From an uncultured Flammeovirgaceae bacterium (GTDB lineage: Bacteria; Bacteroidota; Bacteroidia; Cytophagales; Cyclobacteriaceae), in the NCBI GenBank assembly GCA_937138955.1, contig CAKZPJ010000257.1, forward strand, positions 1-6,588: a stretch of 6,588 nucleotides of DNA, in the 5' to 3' direction. A program made the position numbers and the translations under genes. The notes beneath the pieces are model-generated. The model saw only the letters and a list, made by a program, of their open reading frames with translations. It was not told where the DNA came from and did not search any database. Within the stretch, counting starts at the first letter, position 1. Every line of letters starts with the position of its first letter. Positions 1 through 5,370 of this stretch are shown piece by piece.

Positions 1-834
1 CTCACCCTGGCCCCCTTCTACCTCGTAGCGGGAGTAATGATGCAAATCGCCCGATAGCGTAGCTACTAATTCCAACTGATTGTCCAGTATGAACCGCTGC
101 TCAAAAAAACGCAGTCGCTCGTAGGAATCTTCTTCACGGTAGCGATCTTTAAATACCCAACTGGGTTCAGCCGTGCAAAGTATTACTTTATCACCCGCTT
201 GCATGTACCGATCAACAATATCGGCAAAATAGTTTTTCTGAGGCTGGTCAATATCAGAATTTAGCTGAATATCAATTCCCCAAATCCAGTAACGGTGCGG
301 CAGTTGAATGGCCCAGTAACTTCGCTTCTGATACGTTTGCCACTGACCGATGTGGCGTTCCTGACAGAATACTTTCAGAAAGTTCGTAAGCCCATCGTAC
401 CAGTCGTGGTTGCCAGGAATAGCAAATAATGCGGGGGATATCTGCTGATTATTCCGAGGAAGGGCGGCTTGATACGGGCCTTTCAAGCGGTTCTCGTATT
501 CGTGCATCTCGGGAGTGGGATACACCTGATCGCCTCCCATAATCAAAACATCCCCTCGTTGAGTAGTTTCCCGGTCAAAACACAACTGATCTTGCGCCAA
601 CAATTTAGCTACCGAATACGTTGAATCAAATCCATCACCCACATCGGCCACATAGTCAAACCACAGCTCGTCCGTCTGACTTAAATCAAATTGGTCGGAA
701 CCGCTCAGAGCCGCCTGTACTTCGCGCCGATCGGAGTAGTTACCAAAAATATATGAGAGTAGTGCTTTAAAACCGGTAAATACCAATTGTCTAACTTGGT
801 ACCAACCCACCATTTTCTGAGGAGTAAACTGCAT
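1..834 (-). CDS. Calcineurin-like metallophosphoesterase, N-terminal part (runs off the left edge)
   Basis: A continuous frame of 278 codons reads from an ATG at 834 to the first base of the window, so the C-terminus lies outside. The translation begins MQFTPQKMVGWYQ. It carries the metal-binding blocks of the calcineurin-like phosphoesterase superfamily in order: DVGDG (residues 64-68), GGDQVYP (100-106), GNHDW (141-145) and SGDLHHY (261-267). These Asp, Asn and His residues normally hold a two-metal centre that hydrolyses phosphomono- or phosphodiesters. There is no clear signal peptide. The N-terminus has a mildly hydrophobic stretch (about 18-30) that could associate with membrane. The spacing of the blocks is wide, and the usual DxHG-type first block is written DVGDG. 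The substrate cannot be told from sequence. Met8 is an alternative start. The gene points away from the rest of the window and is probably functionally unrelated to it. Confidence 0.9.
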   Translation of the reverse strand, partial: MQFTPQKMVGWYQVRQLVFTGFKALLSYIFGNYSDRREVQAALSGSDQFDLSQTDELWFDYVADVGDGFDSTYSVAKLLAQDQLCFDRETTQRGDVLIMGGDQVYPTPEMHEYENRLKGPYQAALPRNNQQISPALFAIPGNHDWYDGLTNFLKVFCQERHIGQWQTYQKRSYWAIQLPHRYWIWGIDIQLNSDIDQPQKNYFADIVDRYMQAGDKVILCTAEPSWVFKDRYREEDSYERLRFFEQRFILDNQLELVATLSGDLHHYSRYEVEGGQGE

Positions 835-849
835 AGTGAGGATTTCTAC

Positions 850-982
850 TTAAGTAACGGACAATATTTGCAATAGTTGGTTGGGTTACTATTCAGCTTT
901 CTCATTATACTCTTAACTCTTTATCCAAGAATCCATTTATTCTGACCACTTTTCTGAAATTAATAATTCTTTTAAGTAACGG
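850..982. repeat. Direct repeat of an 11-bp motif upstream of the phosphoesterase gene
   Basis: TTAAGTAACGG occurs at 850-860 and again at 972-982. Both copies are preceded a few bases earlier by TTCT and followed shortly by ACAA. The first copy lies about 15 bases upstream of the phosphoesterase start codon. The two could be regulatory sites or traces of a small duplication. Apart from these and the palindromic element, I see no gene in the 835-1201 spacer. Confidence 0.4.
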
Positions 983-991
983 TTAACAAAT

Positions 992-1120
992 AAGTTATCG
1001 GTTTTATGGGAGGCAGTTTTGATCTCAGACTAGACAAAAAACGTAGGCGAAGCAACGCTTCGGCGAGGCTTTTTAACGTAGTATGAGGTCAAAAATGACC
1101 GCATAAAATGACAAAGTTAT
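992..1120. repeat. AAGTTAT direct repeats bracketing the palindrome (possible target-site duplication)
   Basis: The identical 7-mer AAGTTAT lies at 992-998 and 1114-1120, immediately outside the palindromic block. In an AT-rich spacer a 7-bp match could be chance, but its placement at both outer ends of the symmetry is what transposition would leave. Confidence 0.45.
999..1113. mobile_element. Putative MITE-like palindromic element with 7-bp flanking direct repeat
   Basis: About 115 bases form one long imperfect palindrome centred near 1055. Paired blocks from outside inwards are 1002-1008 TTTTATG with 1102-1108 CATAAAA, 1017-1027 with 1084-1094 (eleven pairs, one of them G-T), 1029-1032 ACTA with 1079-1082 TAGT, an A run at 1037-1041 with a T run at 1070-1074, and CGAAGC at 1048-1053 with GCTTCG at 1057-1062 around an AAC loop. 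The heptamer AAGTTAT stands on both sides (992-998 and 1114-1120), as a target-site duplication would. It contains no reading frame of note and sits between two divergently oriented genes, so it is not the terminator of either. The inner part with its A and T tracts could still act as a bidirectional terminator or fold as RNA. Assignment as a non-autonomous inserted element is inference from structure. Confidence 0.5.
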
Positions 1121-1156
1121 TCTTTGATCGTTACTAAGTATAATATCCAAACTTAA

Positions 1157-1164
1157 TAATTTTG
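1157..1164 (+). promoter_or_regulatory. Candidate Bacteroidota -7 promoter box
   Basis: TAATTTTG is an exact match to the TAnnTTTG -7 consensus of Bacteroidota primary-sigma promoters. It lies 38 bases before the ATG of the small secreted protein, which would give a leader of roughly 30 bases. I do not see a TTTG -33 box at the normal spacing; the nearest TTTG (1123-1126) is about 30 bases upstream, which is too far. The call therefore rests on the -7 box alone. Confidence 0.35.
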
Positions 1165-1201
1165 CAATCGTAATAGATAGTAATACTATCTTTTTAAAAT
1201 T

Positions 1202-1600
1202 ATGAAAATCACCGGCCTAATCTTTTTACTGTTTTTAATTAAGCCATTAACAATCAATGCTACTGAATTCAGCATCTGGTCGCCAACCCCACTTACTACG
1301 GAGGACTCATTAGATTATATTAATGATAAGTTATTTAACGGAGTTTGCTCGGTAGATACAGATGCAGGTCACGCATTTTGTTTAGACGACATGGACTTCT
1401 CAATAGCAGAGGCACCTAATACTGTATTGGCACTACGAGAAGATGATGGGCAGATGAATCAGAATGTTTCTGTTTCAAATCCTAAAATAATATTACAAAC
1501 GCAACTAGAGCAAACACGGCAGAAGTCTAAGTACATTCAACATCATCACCCCAATAGCGATTCATTAAAAGGGGGATTGAAGCTTCCATTAACTTGGTAG
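1202..1600 (+). CDS. Small secreted protein of unknown function
   Basis: This is a 132-codon frame. Residues 1-20 (Lys near the start, then a Leu/Ile/Phe-rich core ending INA before TE) look like a Sec signal peptide cut after Ala20. The mature part is about 112 residues, acidic in the first half (ED and DD clusters), with two cysteines (Cys49, Cys60) that could form one disulfide once exported. It has a basic, Gln-rich C-terminal third including HHH at 114-116. I recognise no domain, and no lipobox cysteine follows the signal. The ATG is the first in frame and sits after an AT-rich leader with a plausible -7 box. It converges with the antiporter gene and has no operon partner. A real gene is likely because of the well-formed signal peptide, but it could be a degraded fragment of a longer protein. 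Confidence 0.6.
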   Translation: MKITGLIFLLFLIKPLTINATEFSIWSPTPLTTEDSLDYINDKLFNGVCSVDTDAGHAFCLDDMDFSIAEAPNTVLALREDDGQMNQNVSVSNPKIILQTQLEQTRQKSKYIQHHHPNSDSLKGGLKLPLTW

Positions 1601-1630
1601 CGACTACAATTCCACATAATTAAAAACTAT

Positions 1631-1673
1631 ATGATGAGATGGGCGGTTTTAGCATATTCGCTCACTCTATCAT
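1631..1673. terminator. Possible shared terminator hairpin between convergent genes
   Basis: The arms 1631-1645 and 1659-1673 pair over 15 positions with two mismatches and about three G-T pairs, around a 13-base loop. The hairpin occupies the short gap between the stop of the secreted protein (1600) and the stop of the antiporter (1677), where a bidirectional terminator is expected. The AAAAA at 1622-1626 would read as a U run for minus-strand transcripts. On the plus strand only a weak T-rich tail follows, so the call is tentative. Confidence 0.35.
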
Positions 1674-1676
1674 TTA

Positions 1677-2948
1677 TCAAGTATCTTTCTCCTCTGATGA
1701 TGAAGCTCTCATTACCCCTAATCGTTTTATAAGCTTTTCTACGGTTAGCCCCTGCACAATGATAGAGAAAACCACCACGATATAGGTAACCGTTAGTAGG
1801 TATTCCCGATTCATCTCGTTAGTGAGGGATAGAGCCAAAGCTACCGATATTCCCCCCCGAAGTCCGCCCCAAGTCATTATCAAATCGGTACGATTGACAA
1901 AACCCAGTTTATCTTTAAAAAAATAGATAGGAGTTTTTAATACTAGATAGCGAGATAGTAGAACCAGCGGTATTGCTATTAGCCCAGCAGTTAAGTAGCC
2001 GGGAGCAAAAGAAATAATTAACAGTTCCAGCCCAATCAGCACAAAGAGAATAGCATTTAGAAAAACATCCACTAGCTCCCAAAAACGATCCAAATACGTT
2101 CGGGTGGTTTCCGACATAGCAGTCTCCCGGGTACTATTGCCAATAAACAAACCGGCGACTACTACCGCTAATGGCCCCGAGAAGTGCAGTTTGCTAGCCA
2201 GTAAGTACCCACCCATTACGATGGCGAGCGTAATCATTACCTCGGTTTCATAATCGTCAATGGTACTCGTTAGCTTCTGTGTGATGTATCCCAGTGCTAA
2301 TCCTAAGGCGATGCCTCCTAGTACTTCTTCGGCGAACAGTAATCCAATTTCACCAGCTCCTACATTTTCAATTCCTCGCTCGGCAATGCTGAATAGTGTC
2401 AGAAAGATAACCACGCCTACTCCATCATTAAACAGCGACTCACCAACAAATTTAACCTCTAACTGCTTAGGTACACCGATTTTCTTTAAAATTCCGAGTA
2501 CTGCTATGGGGTCGGTAGGGGAAATAAGAGCACCAAATAGCAAACAATAGATATAACCGATCTCGTAGCTAATAAGATGATTAGAAACCCAAAAGAAAAG
2601 GGTACCTACCACAAAGGTAGATGCCAGCACCCCAATAGTAGCAAAGGTAATAATGGGAGCAGCTTGTTCCTTTAACCGCCCCCAGTCGGTGTGCAGTGCT
2701 CCAGCAAACAACAGGAAGCTCAGCATTACATCCAAAATCAATTCACCCAGATCAATGCTACGCATTAAGCTCTCAGCAGAGTTGATTACTCGCACATCGA
2801 GCATCCCTACCAGTAGTACAAGCAGTGTTAATGCAATAGCCATAATCATCAGCCCAATGGTAGAAGGAAGACGCAAAAAGCGCACGTTGATATAGGCAAA
2901 AATAGATGAAAGAACTACCAGAATGGTAATGATAGTAAAAATGCTCAT
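1677..2948 (-). CDS. CPA1-family Na+/H+ antiporter
   Basis: This 423-residue inner-membrane protein is made almost entirely of hydrophobic segments (about 11-13). The length fits short CPA1 cation:proton antiporters of the NhaP/YjcE kind without a large cytoplasmic tail. Diagnostic motifs are present: SPTDP (residues 143-147), GESLFND with the ion-binding Asn174-Asp175 pair, FSGPLAVVVAGLFIGN (256-271), and TWGGLRGG with Arg364 near the C-terminus. The expected role is exchange of cytoplasmic Na+ (or K+/Li+) for external H+, for pH and salt homeostasis, which would suit a marine organism. The C-terminus is short and charged (SSSEEKDT). The gene ends in TGA, which shows TGA is a stop in this genome. 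It is convergent with the small secreted protein and divergent from the sigma remnant. Ion selectivity cannot be read from sequence, and no gene symbol is assigned. Confidence 0.93.
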   Translation of the reverse strand: MSIFTIITILVVLSSIFAYINVRFLRLPSTIGLMIMAIALTLLVLLVGMLDVRVINSAESLMRSIDLGELILDVMLSFLLFAGALHTDWGRLKEQAAPIITFATIGVLASTFVVGTLFFWVSNHLISYEIGYIYCLLFGALISPTDPIAVLGILKKIGVPKQLEVKFVGESLFNDGVGVVIFLTLFSIAERGIENVGAGEIGLLFAEEVLGGIALGLALGYITQKLTSTIDDYETEVMITLAIVMGGYLLASKLHFSGPLAVVVAGLFIGNSTRETAMSETTRTYLDRFWELVDVFLNAILFVLIGLELLIISFAPGYLTAGLIAIPLVLLSRYLVLKTPIYFFKDKLGFVNRTDLIMTWGGLRGGISVALALSLTNEMNREYLLTVTYIVVVFSIIVQGLTVEKLIKRLGVMRASSSEEKDT

Positions 2949-2974
2949 GGATCAGTGGTTGGATATTAGTTGCC

Positions 2975-2991
2975 TAAAAGTAATATATTAC
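2975..2991 (-). promoter_or_regulatory. Candidate promoter/operator of the antiporter gene
   Basis: On the minus strand TACTTTTA (2982-2975) matches TAnnTTTG at 7 of the consensus positions including spacers, 26 bases before the antiporter ATG. It overlaps a perfect 12-bp palindrome, GTAATATATTAC, at 2980-2991. A TTG lies about 23 bases further upstream on that strand, slightly farther than usual for a -33 box. The palindrome could be a dimeric-regulator site, but in AT-rich DNA this is weak evidence. Confidence 0.25.
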
Positions 2992-3022
2992 GCTTGAAAT
3001 CGCGGCAATTATTTAGTTTAAG

Positions 3023-3041
3023 CAATCTTACAGAAAGATTG
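3023..3041. repeat. Inverted repeat in the divergent antiporter/sigma spacer
   Basis: CAATCTT (3023-3029) and AAGATTG (3035-3041) are perfect 7-bp arms around a 5-base spacer, in the 184-base region between two divergent genes. This suits an operator or a short hairpin in the leader of either gene. Nothing else definite is visible in the spacer 2949-3132. Confidence 0.35.
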
Positions 3042-3132
3042 TAATTAAAAACTGATTTGCGTATAATACTAACGGTTTGCATATATCACTAAATTAGGCA
3101 ATTATATTACTGTTGTTATTTAGATTTTTATA

Positions 3133-3482
3133 ATGATTGAGGAGCAAAACAACGAAATTATTATTTGGCAGCATTTCAAGTCTGGTGACTTAGATTCCTT
3201 TGCTCAAATTTATCAAGCGCATTTCACCAGTCTCTACAATTATGGATACAGATACTGCGGCGATGCCTCTCTGACGAAAGATGCTATTCAACAGTTATTT
3301 CTAAAGCTTTGGGATACCAGAGAAAATATACAAACTCCTTCCTCAGTACGCCATTACCTTATCAAATCACTACGAAATACCCTTATTGACTTAGGGAAGA
3401 GCAGCAAGAACTTCTACTTGTTCAGTAAGATCGCACTAGTGAGCTGTATCACCAAATAAGAAAAGGCATGGATTTCTTGACT
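3133..3482 (+). pseudogene. ECF sigma factor remnant: region 2 kept, region 4 lost
   Basis: The open frame from ATG 3133 gives 108 residues, ending at TAA 3457-3459. Residues about 10-90 match ECF sigma-70 region 2 (core RNA polymerase and -10 binding): AIYQ-like FAQIYQAHFTSLYNYGYRYCGD, an acidic-to-aromatic helix with QQLFLKLWDTRENI, and SVRHYLIKSLRNTLID. After LID the frame stops resembling a sigma factor. The lost linker continues in the frame offset by two: EEQQELLLVQ from 3396, a TAA at 3426-3428 (one change from CAA), then DRTSELYHQIRKGMDFLT to 3482, which is how region 4 of these proteins begins. It stops at TAA 3483-3485 with no helix-turn-helix after it. Intact relatives are about 170-200 residues. 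Without region 4 it cannot recognise a -35 element, so function is unlikely. In Bacteroidota such genes usually precede a FecR anti-sigma and SusC/D, none of which is present here. Confidence 0.82.
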
Positions 3483-3485
3483 TAA

Positions 3486-3771
3486 ATGTATTGATGGTGA
3501 GTGCGTTAGGGCTGGTTATACGGAATTGCATACTTTCGTTTCAAAATCGAAGAATAATTAATTAGGAGCATCGGCACGAGACGAGGTGATGGTCACTTTT
3601 TTAAGAATACTGATGAAGCACCCGGAATTACTTAGCTGGGGAAAATTGTATTATCTTAATTAGTAGGGACACAATACAGCTTTTCAGAAACATTAGTTTA
3701 ACTAGCTAATTTACAGCAGACTTACTAGTTTAGTAGTACTACTAGTAAACTAGTAAGATTACTGGATAAAT
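3486..3771 (+). other. Spacer with unassigned coding-like debris
   Basis: No intact gene lies between the sigma remnant and the sulfatase. In the sigma gene's original frame there are two stretches that read like protein but are cut by stops: roughly 3487-3555 (containing GYTELHTFVSKSKNN before a TAA) and 3562-3660 (containing RDEVMVTF, then LMKHPELLSWGKLYYLN before a TAG). The second could be written as a 24-codon frame from ATG 3589. I do not recognise either. They may be debris from the lost sigma/anti-sigma region or chance. The motif TAGTTTA appears at 3694-3700, ahead of the inverted repeat described separately. Confidence 0.4.
3721..3757. repeat. Nested inverted repeat directly upstream of the sulfatase start
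   Basis: CTTACTAGTTTA (3721-3732) and TAAACTAGTAAG (3746-3757) are perfect 12-bp inverted arms. The 13-base centre overlaps a second perfect palindrome, TAGTAGTACTACTA (3731-3744). The unit ends 14 bases before the sulfatase ATG. The half-site TAGTTTA also occurs at 3694-3700, giving three copies in about 60 bases. Its position and symmetry suit an operator for a dimeric regulator or a leader hairpin that could mask the ribosome site. There is no T run, so a simple intrinsic terminator is less likely. Confidence 0.6.
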
Positions 3772-5253
3772 ATGAATCAACAACTTTTGAGATCGGCAAA
3801 ATATTCTGTTCTAATACTACTAACCACCGCTTGGCTAGTTGGCTTCAGCCAAGTAGAACGACCGCAAAACGTTCAAAAGCCCAATGTAGTGATCATATTC
3901 ATTGACGATGAGGGCTACGGCGATGTGGGCTGCTATGGAGCAACCGCTTTCCAAACACCCAATCTAGACCAGATGGCTAGTCAGGGAATGCGTTTTACGA
4001 ACTACTATTCTGCCCAACCCGTTTGTAGTGCTTCCCGTGCTGGGCTTTTAACCGGCTGCTACCCCAATAGAATTGGATTCTCAGGAGCCTTATTTCCGCA
4101 TCATACCATTGGGATGAATACTGAGGAGCTAACCATTGCTGAAATGTTTAAAGAGCAAGGATACGCCACGGCTTGCTTTGGAAAATGGCATTTGGGTTGG
4201 CAAAAAGAGTTTCTTCCGTTGCAGCATGGTTTTGATGAATATGTCGGTTTGCCCTACTCCAATGATATGTGGCCCCGAAGCGATGTGACCGGAGAGAAAT
4301 TGTCGGAAGGGGTCGGTCGTTCGGATTTTCCGGAGCTTCCTTTAGTGGTAGGAAATGAAACTACGGAAAGAATCACGAGTCTGGAAGATCAGAACAAACT
4401 GACCACCCTTTATACCGAAAAAGCGGTAGACTTTATTAACAGAAATGTCGAGAACCCCTTCTTCTTGTATGTCCCCCACACCATGGGGCATATCCCTTTG
4501 GGCGTATCCGAAAAATTCAGAGGTAAAAGCGAGCAGGGGTTGTACGGTGATGTGATGATGGAGATCGACTGGTCGGTAGGGGAAATAAGCGAAGCCCTGG
4601 AGAAAAATAACTTATCCGATAACACCATTTTCATTTTTACTACCGACAATGGCCCCTGGCTGAATTATGGAAATCACGCCGGTTCGGCTGGGGGGCTACG
4701 CGAGGGTAAGTTGACGAGTTGGGAAGGGGGACAACGGGTTCCCTTTATTATTCGTTGGCCAGGCAATACCCCCGAAGGCACTGTTTGTAACAAACTAGCG
4801 TGTGCTATTGATCTCTTACCTACCTTAGCCTCAATAATAGGTGGCCAATTATCGGACAATACCATTGATGGGGTTGATATTACCTCACTTTGGAAAGGCG
4901 ACTTTGCGTCTACCCCGCGGGAAACGATTCTTTACTACTTTGGAAAGAACAACTTAAACGGTGTACGAAAAGGAAATTGGAAATTGGTTTTACCCCATAC
5001 TTACAATTCGTATGACGCACAACCGGGCAATGACGGACACGGGGGAGAACAGGTAAAAACAACGGTAGACGAGCCTGAACTTTATAATATGATGCGTGAT
5101 CCGGGCGAGCAGTATAACGTGGCTGAATACTATCCTGAAAAAGTACAGGAAATCATGACTGTTGTGGAAAAATATCGGAAAGAACTGGGTGACTTAAACG
5201 TCGGTATTGAGAAGGGTAGTGAAAACCGAGCAATCGGAAAAATAGAAAGTTAG
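3772..5253 (+). CDS. Exported family S1 sulfatase (arylsulfatase A-like), formylglycine type
   Basis: This complete 493-residue protein fits the usual length for S1 sulfatases. Residues 1-26 form a Sec signal (basic NQQLLRSAK, then a hydrophobic core ending GFSQ), so it acts in the periplasm or outside. It hydrolyses sulfate esters, most likely on a polysaccharide; the exact sugar cannot be read. Visible active-site elements are Asp45-Asp46 (metal), CSASR at 85-89 with Cys85 to be converted to formylglycine, GKWHLG (137-142), PHTMGH (235-240), TDNG (291-294, Asp292-Asn293 metal ligands) and the Lys313 region in REGKLTSWEGG. The C-terminal subdomain is complete, including ELYNMMRDPGEQYN. The third position of the maturation motif is Ala rather than Pro, which is accepted by radical-SAM anaerobic maturases and less typical for oxygen-dependent FGE. 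The ATG is first in frame, with a nested inverted repeat just upstream. A second, broken sulfatase follows 117 bases downstream on the same strand. Confidence 0.94.
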   Translation: MNQQLLRSAKYSVLILLTTAWLVGFSQVERPQNVQKPNVVIIFIDDEGYGDVGCYGATAFQTPNLDQMASQGMRFTNYYSAQPVCSASRAGLLTGCYPNRIGFSGALFPHHTIGMNTEELTIAEMFKEQGYATACFGKWHLGWQKEFLPLQHGFDEYVGLPYSNDMWPRSDVTGEKLSEGVGRSDFPELPLVVGNETTERITSLEDQNKLTTLYTEKAVDFINRNVENPFFLYVPHTMGHIPLGVSEKFRGKSEQGLYGDVMMEIDWSVGEISEALEKNNLSDNTIFIFTTDNGPWLNYGNHAGSAGGLREGKLTSWEGGQRVPFIIRWPGNTPEGTVCNKLACAIDLLPTLASIIGGQLSDNTIDGVDITSLWKGDFASTPRETILYYFGKNNLNGVRKGNWKLVLPHTYNSYDAQPGNDGHGGEQVKTTVDEPELYNMMRDPGEQYNVAEYYPEKVQEIMTVVEKYRKELGDLNVGIEKGSENRAIGKIES

Positions 5254-5304
5254 ACAGTTCGCTATGTAATATAATATTTCTGTACGCTACCAAAAACTTT
5301 TTGC

Positions 5305-5331
5305 TTCAAAGTACAATAACATCACTTTGAA
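5305..5331. repeat. Inverted repeat between the two sulfatase genes
   Basis: TTCAAAGT (5305-5312) and ACTTTGAA (5324-5331) are perfect 8-bp arms with an 11-base spacer, in the 117-base gap between the sulfatases. Just upstream, CAAAAACTTTTTG (5291-5303) is itself symmetric. The pair could weakly terminate the first transcript or be a control site for the second gene. No U tract follows the 8-bp arms. Confidence 0.35.
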
Positions 5332-5370
5332 TAGTCACAGAGTATAGCCTTCGCTAATTATAGTAAGATT

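Noticed and set aside
1036..1074. Simple intrinsic terminator at the inner part of the palindrome
   Set aside because: Neither neighbour ends there: both adjacent genes start on either side and run outwards. The symmetry also extends well beyond a terminator stem.
835..1201. tRNA or other known structured RNA gene in the spacer
   Set aside because: No cloverleaf arrangement or CCA-type end is visible; the only structure is the single long palindrome.
2260..2895. Plus-strand open frames of 96 and 80 codons opposite the antiporter
   Set aside because: They lie wholly inside the well-supported antiporter gene on the other strand, are rich in Ser/Pro/Thr as antisense shadows often are, and show no domain.
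3061..3120. Full -33/-7 promoter for the sigma gene
   Set aside because: TACTGTTG at 3108-3115 is close to TAnnTTTG, but the nearest upstream TTTG (3076-3079) is about 28 bases away, too far for a normal pair.
4410..4865. Minus-strand open frames of 79 and 63 codons within the first sulfatase
   Set aside because: They are antisense shadows of an intact sulfatase with all its active-site motifs; no signal or domain supports them.
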